Source: Methanoperedens sp049303315
GTDB taxonomy: Archaea > Halobacteriota > Methanosarcinia > Methanosarcinales > Methanoperedenaceae
Reading direction: 5' to 3'
Assembly: GCA_049303315.1 (NCBI GenBank)
Contig: JBAQMZ010000007.1
Span: 1 to 36,905, forward strand
DNA: 36,905 nucleotides
Made by a program: the position numbers and the translations under genes. The number at the start of each line of letters is the position of its first letter. The stretch's first letter is position 1. The notes beneath the pieces were generated by a model, which was not told where the DNA came from, ran no database searches, and saw only the letters and a program-made list of their open reading frames with translations. This document shows, piece by piece, positions 1 through 8,099 of this stretch.

Positions 1-152
1 CTACCCGTGAAGAAGCTGAAAAGAATATGTATGAAGCTATTGAAATGCATATACAGGGTTTACTGGAGGATAATTTATCCATTCCAGAATCAAAGTCATT
101 TGCAGAGTATGTGGCTGTTGCTGAAAAATCAAGTATAGAGCAAACGGCTTAA
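1..152 (+). CDS. HicB-family antitoxin, C-terminal part (5' truncated by window edge)
   Basis: The frame beginning at base 3 reads TREEAEKNMYEAIEMHIQGL and continues to a TAA at 150-152. The segment 'T-x-EEA-x-x-N-(I/M)-x-EAIE-x-(H/Y)' followed by a short acidic helix is the typical C-terminal half of the partly degraded RNase H-like fold of HicB antitoxins, which neutralise the HicA mRNA interferase. The N-terminal half lies outside the window. No hicA follows downstream, so any partner would have to lie upstream. Family assignment rests on about 50 residues. Confidence 0.7.
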   Translation, partial: TREEAEKNMYEAIEMHIQGLLEDNLSIPESKSFAEYVAVAEKSSIEQTA

Positions 153-267
153 TGACAAACTATTAAGCTGCTTACTCCAAAACATCCGTTTCTCTTTTGG
201 ATTTTTGCGCTTGAATTAAAACACTGAAATCGTGTAAACCGACAGCATGCTAAACTTTCGAGCATCC

Positions 268-285
268 GCGCTGATGCCCCAGCGC
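268..285. other. short GC-rich hairpin
   Basis: GCGCTG (268-273) pairs with CAGCGC (280-285) around a six-base loop, in the gap between the hicB tail and the radical SAM gene. It could be a transcription end signal or part of a decayed repeat. Nothing else is recognisable in 153-330. Confidence 0.3.
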
Positions 286-370
286 TTCGGCCCTGGTAGA
301 TGACTTCTTCCCATTAATCTTAAGCACATTGATATACTTTTTAACCATAACCCCACAAAACCAAACCGTT

Positions 371-1504
371 ATGGAAATAATCAAAACCAACTCCATCAAT
401 TTCAGGTATTTCAAAAAGAACCTGCAGAGCATCGCAGTCCTTCTGCCCCTCCTTCCGGGCGCTGATATTTCAAAAGAGCCTCGCGACGGCATAATGATTT
501 ACAGCTTTTCCTCACCACAGGCACAGTCTATTTTTCACGAAGTCAAACACTCAAAAACCAACTCGATATTCATAGCAGGCGGACCCCATCCATCGGCGCG
601 CCCCGAAGAGACGCTTCAGTATTTTGATTACGTGGTCGTGGGCGAAGGCGAAGAAACTTTGCCCGAATTGATACGCGTTCTGCAAAACGGGGGAGATATT
701 TCCTCTGTCAAAGGTATTGCGTTTAAGAAAAACGACAGGTTTGTTTTCACGGGAAAAAGAGACGACATTGACCTTGACAGGTACCCGGCTTTTGACCCGG
801 ATATTATGCACAGCACTATCGAGATAACACGGGGCTGCCCGTTTAACTGCGCTTACTGCTCAACCCCGCAATTATTCGGTCACAGGATGAGACACCGAAG
901 CATTGATGCAATAACAAAATATGCGCAATTCCTCGGGGATGTCAGGTTCACATCCCCAAATGCTTTTGCCTATGGTTCGGACGGGAGACATCCCCGGCCC
1001 GATAAAATAGAGGCGCTCCTTAAGGCATTACCCTATAAAAGGGCATTTTTTGGCACATTCCCGTCAGAAGTGAGACCTGAATTTATCAGTGACAGGCTTC
1101 TTGAACTTGTATCTGAGTATTGCGCCAATAACACGTTAAACATGGGCGGGCAGTCAGGAAGCCAGAGGATGCTTGACATGATTAACAGGGGGCACACAGT
1201 CGAGGATATCATTTCAGGGGCGGAAAAATGTCTCAGTCACGGCTTTGTGCCAGTCGTGGATTTCATTTTCGGCATTCCCCATGAAACCGAAGATGACCAG
1301 CATGAAACCATCAAACTCATCAAGTGGCTCACAGGAAAAGGAGCGAAAGTACATTCCCATTATTTCATGCCGCTTCCAGGGACGCCATTTGAAAAACTGG
1401 CGCCTGCCCCGTTATCAGGAGAGGTTGACAGGATAATGGGCGAGCTTGCGCTTCACGGGAAAGTGACAGGCGTATGGTCTGAGGATAATTTCAGGCGCAG
1501 GTAG
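371..1504 (+). CDS. B12-binding/radical SAM domain protein (MJ_0865-like)
   Basis: 377-residue protein. The N-terminal half resembles a cobalamin-binding Rossmann domain (IAGGPHPSA and VVVGEGEETL stretches at about residues 75-105). The central radical SAM motif is CPFNCAYC, whose three cysteines would bind a 4Fe-4S cluster. The C-terminal half contains the FGIPHETEDD stretch typical of radical SAM barrels. Size and order fit the archaeal 'B12-binding domain/radical SAM, MJ_0865 family', whose substrate is unknown. An upstream in-frame ATG at 329 exists, but ATG 371 fits the family N-terminus better and lies about 37 bases after a TATA-like ATATACTTTTTAA (330-342). It stands alone, with no operon partner on its strand. 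Specific function unknown. Confidence 0.8.
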   Translation: MEIIKTNSINFRYFKKNLQSIAVLLPLLPGADISKEPRDGIMIYSFSSPQAQSIFHEVKHSKTNSIFIAGGPHPSARPEETLQYFDYVVVGEGEETLPELIRVLQNGGDISSVKGIAFKKNDRFVFTGKRDDIDLDRYPAFDPDIMHSTIEITRGCPFNCAYCSTPQLFGHRMRHRSIDAITKYAQFLGDVRFTSPNAFAYGSDGRHPRPDKIEALLKALPYKRAFFGTFPSEVRPEFISDRLLELVSEYCANNTLNMGGQSGSQRMLDMINRGHTVEDIISGAEKCLSHGFVPVVDFIFGIPHETEDDQHETIKLIKWLTGKGAKVHSHYFMPLPGTPFEKLAPAPLSGEVDRIMGELALHGKVTGVWSEDNFRRR

Positions 1505-1855
1505 ATAACTGGCAGGGATTGAAGGAATTGCTCGGTGGTTGGAAAATCATGTAACCTTCTCCGAGCGTCAACGACCCTGCAATAGAATTGCAGAGCATCA
1601 CGTTAATGCTCGAGGGTAATGGATTCGGTCAGTTTGATTTGTTTCTGATGCATCTCTTCAGGCGCAGGTATGCCATGTAAAGGGAATAACGTAATCTACA
1701 GATCTGCTAACAGAATTCATATATTTTATATTCTGATGTTGCTAATTTAGGATAACTTTATCGGGCTTTGCGAAGTGTGAAGCATTTGGCAATTACAGTG
1801 AAACTGCAAAGTCCATGTTAGCCCAAGATGTTGGCTAACCAAAAAATATATTATG
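1505..1855. other. gene-free gap between convergent genes
   Basis: No convincing reading frame. A 14-base string TTCAGGCGCAGGTA occurs at the end of the radical SAM gene (about 1490-1503) and again near 1658-1671, suggesting a small local duplication. A weak hairpin TAGCC...GGCTA lies near 1819-1838, just past the stop of the minus-strand cupin gene, where a terminator would be expected. Confidence 0.4.
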
Positions 1856-2515
1856 TCACATTCTCGTATCTTCAAATACTATGAACAAGCTTCCTTTTTC
1901 TCCTGCAATATATTCATGCCAAGGATGTGTGACTTTTTTGCCTTCAACGCTGCAAAATAAATCATGTGTGTAGCTTCTCTCCATTTCCACTCTTTTCCCC
2001 AGCTCGTTTGTGCCTTTTTCATCCTCATACTTTACCATCCATCCGTTTCCCCTTAGTTGGGTATGAAATTCAACAAATGGCACTGGCTCATTTGAATGAT
2101 TATGTATTCCTCCATGTTTATTAGGTCCTAAATACCATAGATTTATCCTATATTTATCGACATAAATTTGTGGTACCGTTTTATACATATTGGTATTATA
2201 CTCAAACCATTCAATCTCCATCTTCGAAATTTTTTCATGATATTTTTTGTTATCACCTTGATCTCTACAAACAAATAATAAACATCCATTCTCACCTGAT
2301 CTTAACAAACCACCGTTCTCAAGCAATTTTGATTTTCCCACGCTCAAAAATGATTCTCTTAAAGGAATTTGAATGGAAATGTTGCCTCTCAATATACAGA
2401 TGATAAACTCTCCACCATTGAGTTTATATTCTACATTTGGTGGCATATATAAAATAGTCATCTCATAGCCTGATGTTTTAAGAGAAGGGTGAGATCTCAG
2501 AATACTGTCTGTCAT
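1856..2515 (-). CDS. putative double-cupin-fold protein
   Basis: 219 residues. The N-terminal half (about 15-90) has the beta-rich glycine spacing of a cupin. The C-terminal half carries HGGIHNHSNEPVPFVEFH (near 135-152), a His/His/Glu/His arrangement typical of a cupin metal site. Substrate unknown. The start is placed at ATG 2515, not the in-frame ATG at 2530, because the latter is part of the GGAGG ribosome binding site (GGAGGAAAGTATAATG). ATG 2515 overlaps the upstream gene's stop by one base (TAATG), so the two genes are probably translationally coupled. AT-rich compared with flanking core genes. The fold is inferred from motif spacing only. Confidence 0.6.
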   Translation of the reverse strand: MTDSILRSHPSLKTSGYEMTILYMPPNVEYKLNGGEFIICILRGNISIQIPLRESFLSVGKSKLLENGGLLRSGENGCLLFVCRDQGDNKKYHEKISKMEIEWFEYNTNMYKTVPQIYVDKYRINLWYLGPNKHGGIHNHSNEPVPFVEFHTQLRGNGWMVKYEDEKGTNELGKRVEMERSYTHDLFCSVEGKKVTHPWHEYIAGEKGSLFIVFEDTRM

Positions 2516-3141
2516 TATACTTTCCTCCATTCAATGTTTGGTACGTTTCCAATTTCAGGGTACAAGAATTCTCTCTCCATTTTTATGCTCCAAACTAGAT
2601 GCCATAATGCAGAGAGCAAACCCACCACACAAAGTACAATAAGGATTATATTTACTTTATCAAGCAAATTAAAGCCAACTTGCGATTGTAAAATCATACT
2701 GAAAATTGATGAGGCGACGCTAAATGTCCAAATTGCTACCATCTCTCCACATGTGTAACAATGATACTTTGAATCTGCTGAGGCGGCGCATTCCTCCCAG
2801 AATCTGAATTCAGGGTTACTAACATACTTTCTAAAAGACTTTTTTTCAAAATGGTCTTTAATATAAGGACAGAGGTTATTTATAACCCTTATATTGCTAG
2901 CGATCAAAAAATCAAAAATGATAGCCACCAGAGGTACAGTCCAGAAAAAATAAGGCCAAAGCGATGATATATTGCTGGTATTTCCACCTGCATAGAATCT
3001 TTCCACCAAAACAAATATTATTGCCCCGATAGAAAGAACCTTAAGATAGACCAAACGTGTATGTTCTATGATACGATGATCAATTTCATTTCGGAGCGAT
3101 TTAAAATACTCGATAAGCAAGTGGAGTTCATTCTCAACCAT
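2515..3141 (-). CDS. four-helix membrane protein of unknown function
   Basis: 208 residues. An N-terminal amphipathic stretch precedes hydrophobic helices near residues 30-48, 63-80, 135-153 and 160-180. A soluble loop between helices 2 and 3 holds CAASADSKYHCYTCGE, with a CYTC pair and a further Cys that could bind metal. Start chosen at ATG 3141, which has GAGG nine bases upstream; the ATG at 3150 touches that GAGG and so cannot use it. It is the first gene of a pair with the cupin-like protein (one-base TAATG overlap), implying joint production. I do not recognise the family. Topology looks like a small membrane sensor or effector, but function is unknown. Confidence 0.7.
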   Translation of the reverse strand: MVENELHLLIEYFKSLRNEIDHRIIEHTRLVYLKVLSIGAIIFVLVERFYAGGNTSNISSLWPYFFWTVPLVAIIFDFLIASNIRVINNLCPYIKDHFEKKSFRKYVSNPEFRFWEECAASADSKYHCYTCGEMVAIWTFSVASSIFSMILQSQVGFNLLDKVNIILIVLCVVGLLSALWHLVWSIKMEREFLYPEIGNVPNIEWRKV

Positions 3142-3179
3142 ATTTTTCATCCTCAGCTAAAAATTTGGCTAACTCTCTC

Positions 3180-3455
3180 CTATCCGAACTCGATTCGTAT
3201 ATACCTCTTTTTTGCATAGACACCGATTCCTTTATCATCAAATACATCTCGCATTATGCTATAAAAAGGGCTTTTTATTCTGCTTAAACCTTTATTACTT
3301 TTCACATGTATAAGATTTCTCATTCTATTGAGTGTAAGCCTTGATAGTTTTTGGTTATATTCTCTTGATGAGCGCCTATTTTTAGCACTTGAAAAAGTTC
3401 TTCTGGCTTCCCATCGCCTTATGAGAGCACGAGAACGCCTATCGCTTTCAGTCAC
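3180..3455 (-). CDS. possible small basic protein, uncertain
   Basis: 91-codon frame beginning with GTG, rich in Arg, Lys and Ser, ending in the protein-like tail DVFDDKGIGVYAKKRYIRIEF. It lies 38 bases upstream of the four-helix membrane protein on the same strand, so it could head that unit. No good ribosome binding site is visible, and an overlapping plus-strand frame (3328-3519) is also open, so it may be a gene remnant. No family recognised. Confidence 0.3.
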   Translation of the reverse strand: MTESDRRSRALIRRWEARRTFSSAKNRRSSREYNQKLSRLTLNRMRNLIHVKSNKGLSRIKSPFYSIMRDVFDDKGIGVYAKKRYIRIEFG

Positions 3456-3520
3456 CTATACCCCGTACTTGAAGGATACAGGACTTGATAGTGTTATTCC
3501 ACCTATAGCCCCTCAATAAA

Positions 3521-4585
3521 CTAAAGCTTGATATCCTCGTTTTCGACAAGTAACCTGAAATCTTCAAGGCTCAAGCGTCCGTCCTTCTTGAATTTCTCTT
3601 TCGCCTGCTCCCGTTTTCCCATATTTTTATGCTCGTCCTTGGTTAACTGGACATCCTTCATCTGTTCAAGGTAAACTCCAAGTTCATCCCTGAGTTTGGG
3701 GATTTCAGCCTTGAGCGCGCCTATTTTCTTCCGAAGCGGAGCAATGCCTTTAAATTTCTCAGACAACTGGGAATGATAAGAATCCGCCTCTTTACGCAGC
3801 ACGTCTATCTCTTTATAGAGCGCAATCATCTCCTCATGATATTTCTGGGATTCCTGCGCAAGCGCCTGGATTTGGGCATGGAGGGAATCCATGTCCGTAT
3901 ATATCACTTTTCCTTTGCTATATTCCTCTGTTATCTCGGAATGTATCACGTTAGCCTTTTTAGTAGCTTCATACCTCTGGCCTAACTCGATAAGCCGGTT
4001 AAAAATATTGATTTCAAGTTCAAGAGGGATGTCAGCGGTCAAAAACGTATTTAATTCCTCGGCGTATGCTTTCTCAAGCGTTTCAATCCTTCCCCGCGCA
4101 GTTAAATTCAGCTCATCGCGTGTTTTCTTCAGCCCGCCTATTTTTTCACCGAATTCCTTTCCTTTCATTCTTAGCTGGTCGCGCTGCGATTTTAACACTG
4201 CAATCCTGGCATTGGCTTCATCACGTTTTTTCCGTAATTCGCTTGCTTTGGCAGATTGTTCTTTCACCTTTGCATTCAAACCGTCGCGCTTGACCTTTAG
4301 CTCCTCGCCTCCCTGATTATGGAGAGAGATGTCTTTGAATATGGTTTTTAATTCCCTTTCTTTTTGCTCGAGCTGCTGCCTCAGGTGATTGATTTTTTCC
4401 TTTAATTCCCTCTCCGGAAGCTTCGGGAATACTTTTGGTGAATCAATGCTTTCATTATTGGTTTTCTGTTCAATAACAGGTTCTTCCTGTTGTTTGGCAG
4501 GCACAGGGACATCAACAGCAGGTGTATCAACGGCAGGCGCATCCGCAACAGCCCGGGGATTTTGTGTATTTTCCGGTTCGGTCAA
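3521..4585 (-). CDS. archaeal coiled-coil protein (COG1340-like)
   Basis: 354 residues. An N-terminal low-complexity Pro/Ala/Val/Asp linker (about 10-40) is followed by almost continuous coiled coil from about 55 to 330, with heptads rich in Lys, Glu, Leu, Arg and Gln. It ends with a short helix, DGRLSLEDFRLLVENEDIKL. Pattern and length match the archaeal coiled-coil family COG1340, sometimes mislabelled phosphoserine phosphatase. No catalytic motif is visible. TTG 4585 is chosen as start: a GGGGGG run lies seven bases upstream and the previous gene stops one base before it; longer frames would run into that gene. Last gene of the mcm - DUF424 - coiled coil - coiled coil operon. A scaffold or SMC-like architectural role is inference. 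Confidence 0.8.
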   Translation of the reverse strand: MTEPENTQNPRAVADAPAVDTPAVDVPVPAKQQEEPVIEQKTNNESIDSPKVFPKLPERELKEKINHLRQQLEQKERELKTIFKDISLHNQGGEELKVKRDGLNAKVKEQSAKASELRKKRDEANARIAVLKSQRDQLRMKGKEFGEKIGGLKKTRDELNLTARGRIETLEKAYAEELNTFLTADIPLELEINIFNRLIELGQRYEATKKANVIHSEITEEYSKGKVIYTDMDSLHAQIQALAQESQKYHEEMIALYKEIDVLRKEADSYHSQLSEKFKGIAPLRKKIGALKAEIPKLRDELGVYLEQMKDVQLTKDEHKNMGKREQAKEKFKKDGRLSLEDFRLLVENEDIKL

Positions 4586-4586
4586 C

Positions 4587-5234
4587 TTAAATCCCCCCTT
4601 TTTGTTTTTCCCAGTAAGAAACTGCATTATTATGGCTTTCAATCCGGCGTTTTAACCAGTTGTGGCGCCCTTCGATTTCATTTATTTGCTTATCGGCATC
4701 CCTTGCGCCTGTATCCTGCTTCGGTTTATTCTGGAGGGATATCAATTCCTTATGGGATGAGTTTGCCTCATTTAAGATATCAACAACGCCTTTCCCTGTA
4801 ACAATTAATCCGGCTTTACGGGCTTGCGATTCGAAATCATAAAGGAGTTTTTTGATTTCCACTATTAGCTTTTCCTCATCCTCGATATTTTTTGAATTTT
4901 GAAGTCTTTTCTCAAATTCATCTATTTTACCTGAGATACGCGTGATGTCATGGATGTTAGGCGCTTTTGCCGAGCGCATTTTTTCAATGACTTTACCGAA
5001 TAATTCTTCCCTCAGTTTTTTTGCCTGGTGGAAAAACAGATAATATTTTTCATTAAGGACAGTGATTCTTGCTTCTGTTGCCCCTATCTCTTTTTTTATT
5101 GCCAAGGATTGCTGTTTGGCGGCATCCAGCTTGCCATCAAGTTCTGAAAATTCGGAATTAAATATCTTAAGAAATCCATTATGCTTGTCAATAACCTGTT
5201 CGATTAACCTGTTGCTCTCAATTATTTCTATCAT
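4587..5234 (-). CDS. coiled-coil protein, operon partner of the COG1340-like protein
   Basis: 215 residues, largely helical and charged, with predicted coiled coil at about residues 10-75 and 100-140 and a short C-terminal coil. No enzymatic motif. ATG 5234 is chosen because it forms an ATGA overlap with the stop of the DUF424 gene; longer frames only extend into that gene. It ends one base before the TTG start of the next coiled-coil gene, whose GGGGGG ribosome site lies inside the last codons here. Such coupling suggests equal amounts and perhaps a hetero-oligomer of the two coiled coils (inference). Distantly resembles COG1340 members. Confidence 0.8.
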   Translation of the reverse strand: MIEIIESNRLIEQVIDKHNGFLKIFNSEFSELDGKLDAAKQQSLAIKKEIGATEARITVLNEKYYLFFHQAKKLREELFGKVIEKMRSAKAPNIHDITRISGKIDEFEKRLQNSKNIEDEEKLIVEIKKLLYDFESQARKAGLIVTGKGVVDILNEANSSHKELISLQNKPKQDTGARDADKQINEIEGRHNWLKRRIESHNNAVSYWEKQKGGI

Positions 5235-5521
5235 ATTTGTATCATCTGCGCATGAGGGATCCCCTCGATAAATATAACCGTATCCGGGTCGATGCACCCG
5301 CAAGCCACTGCGCATGCTATTGATTTTTCACCAGCGATATTGGCCATTGTCGCGCCTGACAGGGCATCTTTCACTTCTTCCTCGCAAACTTCATCGCCTT
5401 TATAGAAACACTCGTCCAGTTTAAGAACAAGAATGCCGTCCTTGAATTTCTTCCCGATAATATTCCTATCGCAGACGGCTACTATTTTTTGTCCTTCGGT
5501 ATCATATTTTTTCATATACAT
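5231..5521 (-). CDS. DUF424 family protein
   Basis: 96 residues matching the archaeal DUF424 (COG2412) pattern: an N-terminal 'KIVAVCDRNIIGKKF' strand-helix, a central DECFYKGDEV, then 'ALSGATMANIAGEKSI' and a C-terminal IDPDTVIFIEGIPHAQ. The family is small and functionally uncharacterised; members often sit beside translation or replication genes. The start could be TTG 5527 (overlapping the mcm stop), ATG 5521 or ATG 5515; ATG 5521 has an AGGG about ten bases upstream. It overlaps the following coiled-coil gene by four bases (ATGA). Confidence 0.85.
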   Translation of the reverse strand: MYMKKYDTEGQKIVAVCDRNIIGKKFKDGILVLKLDECFYKGDEVCEEEVKDALSGATMANIAGEKSIACAVACGCIDPDTVIFIEGIPHAQMIQI

Positions 5522-5523
5522 GT

Positions 5524-7608
5524 TCAAACTACCCTGAACCGTTCATTACTTGCTTCAATAATCTCTCCGGCGCTCTTTAATTTTTGTATCATATCTTCAA
5601 CTGTTTCTTTTTTAATTCCAGATTCTTCTGCCCTGGATATAATATCTTCTAAAGGCGCAGGACCTTTATATTCATCCTGTAGTTCCTTGATTATTTCCCG
5701 GAGGACCTTAATCCTGTCGCGCTGGCTCTTTCCCATCCCCACATTGATAATATCAGCATCAAGCTTTCCTGTCTCAGGGTCAGTCATGACCTGCTTGAGG
5801 CTTGCCATCACTATCCGGATGACGCGGGCTGTATCATCAGTAGTTATAACATCGCTCAGGCGTACGCGGGCGCTCGCCTCTGCCAGCCGGATAAGCGCTT
5901 CAAGCTGGCGCGCAGTCACAGGTACTGGAGAATTGGGGTCTTCGCCCTGTTTTCGCAGGCCAAGGTAAAAGTCAATAAGCTGCTTTCTGGCATCATCCTG
6001 GATTATGGGAAAGATGTTCCTCTTGGTATAAGCGATATACTTGCGGAGCATATCCGCCTCTATTACCGGCTGGATTACCTCCATTGCAGTGTTTATTTCT
6101 TCCTGGCTTATCCCAGAATTAACGATATTGGTTCTTCTTACTGAAAGTTCGCCTGCGTAATGCGCTTTCAGGATGTGTTGAGCTATCGCGGTGTCCCGGT
6201 TGACTGAAGGTTCGTCTGTAAGGATGAAAATCAGGTCAAAACGCGATAAAAGAGCAGGCGGCATATTTATCTGCTTTGCAATTGGCTCGTACCTGTCAAA
6301 CCTGCCAAATTTCGGGTTTGCAGCCCCGAGAAGCGCGCAGCGTGATTTCAAAGTCGCCATGATTCCTGCTTTTGCTATGCTTATTGTCTGCTGTTCCATC
6401 GCTTCGTGCATTGAACTCCTGTCGTCGGCTTCCATTTTATCAAGTTCGTCCACGCAGGCAAGACCCATATCCGCAAGCACAAGGGCGCCGGCTTCAAGCG
6501 TCCATCTTCCATCCCCGAACTCGTCCTTGACAGCAGTTGCTGTGAGACCTGCCGATGTTGAACTTTTGCCGCTTGTGTATATGCCGCGGGGAGCAAGCCG
6601 CACGGCATAGCGCAGCAACTGGGATTTCGCGACTCCGGGGTCGCCAACCAGAAGAATATGGATATCGCCGCGTATTCTTGAGCCGTCGGGGAGTACTTTA
6701 GGAATACCGGAAAAAAGCTGCAATGCCATGGCTTCCTTGACCTCATCGTAGCCATAAATCGAAGGCGCAACCGAATAGATTATCTGGTTGTAGATTTTCG
6801 GGTCTTTCCCGAGTGTCATGATTTCTTCGATGTCCTCTTTTGAAATCTCGATGTCCTCAAACTCCTTGTCTTCTATCTCTATCGACACGCCGCCAAGCAC
6901 AAGGTCAAAGAACGTGCTTTTTCCCTGCTGTGTGCTTCTCTGGAATGAGCGCAGGATTCCTGACATAACAACACGGTCGCCGGGCGATACAATCCCGGCA
7001 AGGTCATCATCCACATCCACATCAAGGGTTTGCGGCTGTTCGCCTCCACGCAGGTCGTCAGGCGATTCCTGTATCCGCAGCTTCTGCGCATCGATAAATT
7101 CGGATTCTTCATGAATGAGTTTAAAAGGGCCTTTACGCCCGCAGCTATCGTTCTGGCACTCAAAAGGTTCTACGAATTTTCCTTCCGCCTGCGGCATTAA
7201 AGTTACGTCCCCGCACCGCTGGCATTTGAAAGCCGCTTTCACGATCTTGGGTCTGACCTCTGTCGCTTTCCTGATAAGACCCGATACAGCTATCAGTTTG
7301 TTGATGTTGGCGCTTCGGAGTTCTCTTATCTGTATGCGTTCCGGGAGCTTGATAATCCTGATATGGGTATTAACGAAATCAACATCAGCGGGAAGGTCAG
7401 TTGCCGAAAGCGCCTCGTTTGCATGGCTCAATACCTGTTCGGGATGTTCAATCAGCTCGCGCGCAAGTTCCATATCGAATTTTTCAATATCGGGAAACTG
7501 GATGCCAAGACTTCTTTTTTCAGGGTATTCATTAGCTAATTTAAGTATTTCTTCCCAGTAATAGCGCTTGAAGAAATCTTCCCAGACCTGAAGTGATGAT
7601 TGTACCAT
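5524..7608 (-). CDS. mcm: replicative DNA helicase MCM
   Basis: 694 residues, normal for archaeal MCM, the homohexameric 3'-5' helicase of the replication fork. The N-terminal DNA-binding domain holds a zinc site CQRC...CQNDSC (Cys129, 132, 151, 156). The AAA+ core has Walker A GDPGVAKS (322-329), Walker B LADMGLACVDE (378-388), sensor region LLGAANPKFGRFD and arginine finger SRFD (455-458). The C-terminal 70 residues form a winged helix. First gene of a four-gene operon; its stop is two bases from the DUF424 ATG. The promoter must lie in the repeat-rich gap upstream; a TATA-like ACATATAAC is near 7667-7675 on the minus strand. Assignment is secure. Confidence 0.97.
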   Translation of the reverse strand: MVQSSLQVWEDFFKRYYWEEILKLANEYPEKRSLGIQFPDIEKFDMELARELIEHPEQVLSHANEALSATDLPADVDFVNTHIRIIKLPERIQIRELRSANINKLIAVSGLIRKATEVRPKIVKAAFKCQRCGDVTLMPQAEGKFVEPFECQNDSCGRKGPFKLIHEESEFIDAQKLRIQESPDDLRGGEQPQTLDVDVDDDLAGIVSPGDRVVMSGILRSFQRSTQQGKSTFFDLVLGGVSIEIEDKEFEDIEISKEDIEEIMTLGKDPKIYNQIIYSVAPSIYGYDEVKEAMALQLFSGIPKVLPDGSRIRGDIHILLVGDPGVAKSQLLRYAVRLAPRGIYTSGKSSTSAGLTATAVKDEFGDGRWTLEAGALVLADMGLACVDELDKMEADDRSSMHEAMEQQTISIAKAGIMATLKSRCALLGAANPKFGRFDRYEPIAKQINMPPALLSRFDLIFILTDEPSVNRDTAIAQHILKAHYAGELSVRRTNIVNSGISQEEINTAMEVIQPVIEADMLRKYIAYTKRNIFPIIQDDARKQLIDFYLGLRKQGEDPNSPVPVTARQLEALIRLAEASARVRLSDVITTDDTARVIRIVMASLKQVMTDPETGKLDADIINVGMGKSQRDRIKVLREIIKELQDEYKGPAPLEDIISRAEESGIKKETVEDMIQKLKSAGEIIEASNERFRVV

Positions 7609-7702
7609 TCTGAATCTATCATAAAGCCCGAAGGGTATTTCAATGTTTCGAGCCAGATTATACTTGAGGTTATATGTGTTATCGGTTAAGAGTAATATTG
7701 TG

Positions 7703-7743
7703 ATAGAACACGGATTGCATGGATTACACAGATGCGCGCGGAT
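7703..7743 (+). repeat. 41-bp direct repeat, copy 1
   Basis: ATAGAACACGGATTGCA then a variable base, GGATTACAC, a variable base and GATGCGCGCGGAT. The same string with two changes recurs at 7907-7947. A shorter inverted version (ATCCGTGTCATCTGTGTTCTAT) is at 8055-8076. A dispersed intergenic repeat. Confidence 0.85.
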
Positions 7744-7788
7744 GCTATAGTCAAGTTCATAAATAACCGTTAAAAAAAAGAAAATCTG

Positions 7789-7842
7789 ACAGGATTAACA
7801 GGATGAACTGGATTTTGTAATATTTTATCCTGTCAATCCTGT
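7789..7842. repeat. inverted repeat (ACAGGATTAACAGGAT type)
   Basis: ACAGGATTAACAGGAT (7789-7804) pairs with ATCCTGTCAATCCTGT (7827-7842), 15 of 16 positions, around a 22-base loop. Related strings occur at 16444-16473 and 17049-17083, so this is a dispersed REP-like element. Confidence 0.85.
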
Positions 7843-7906
7843 TATCCCGTCCGAAAAAATTGCTTAAATGATATGCATAAAATTATGTAGATTTAAGAAC
7901 CATGCT

Positions 7907-7947
7907 ATAGAACACGGATTGCACGGATTACACTGATGCGCGCGGAT
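7907..7947 (+). repeat. 41-bp direct repeat, copy 2
   Basis: Differs from 7703-7743 at two positions only (C for T and T for A). It directly follows AGATTTAAGAACCATGCT, which also has a relative near 17118-17137. Confidence 0.85.
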
Positions 7948-8006
7948 ACGAAAATAAATCCGTGAAAATCCGTCTAAAAAACTTTAAGAAAGTTTTATCA
8001 AAAGAG

Positions 8007-8026
8007 GGGCATGCAAAAGCATGCCC
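8007..8026. other. perfect hairpin, 8-bp stem and AAAA loop
   Basis: GGGCATGC (8007-8014), AAAA, GCATGCCC (8019-8026). It stands ten bases before a second perfect hairpin and about 75 bases upstream of the VOC gene start. Could be a regulatory RNA structure or part of the repeat block. Confidence 0.6.
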
Positions 8027-8035
8027 TATACCGTG

Positions 8036-8055
8036 TAAACTGAGGTTTCAGTTTA
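8036..8055. other. perfect hairpin, 8-bp stem and GGTT loop
   Basis: TAAACTGA (8036-8043), GGTT, TCAGTTTA (8048-8055), immediately after the GGGCATGC hairpin. The two stems together may fold in the 5' leader of the VOC gene. Confidence 0.55.
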
Positions 8056-8099
8056 TCCGTGTCATCTGTGTTCTATTTAAACTGAATTGAGGTTAGATT

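Larger units (their letters stand above)
7609..8099. other. repeat-rich, gene-free region between divergent mcm and VOC genes
   Basis: Holds two near-identical 41-base direct repeats, a 16-base inverted repeat, a partial inverted copy, and two tandem perfect hairpins (listed separately). No reading frame is convincing. Both divergent promoters must lie inside it. Confidence 0.7.

Noticed and set aside
250..492. 80-codon minus-strand frame
   Set aside because: Overlaps the start of the radical SAM gene and its promoter; no ribosome site and no family resemblance.
7703..7947. direct repeats suggesting a CRISPR array
   Set aside because: Only two copies about 160 bases apart with another element between them; no regular spacers and no cas genes.
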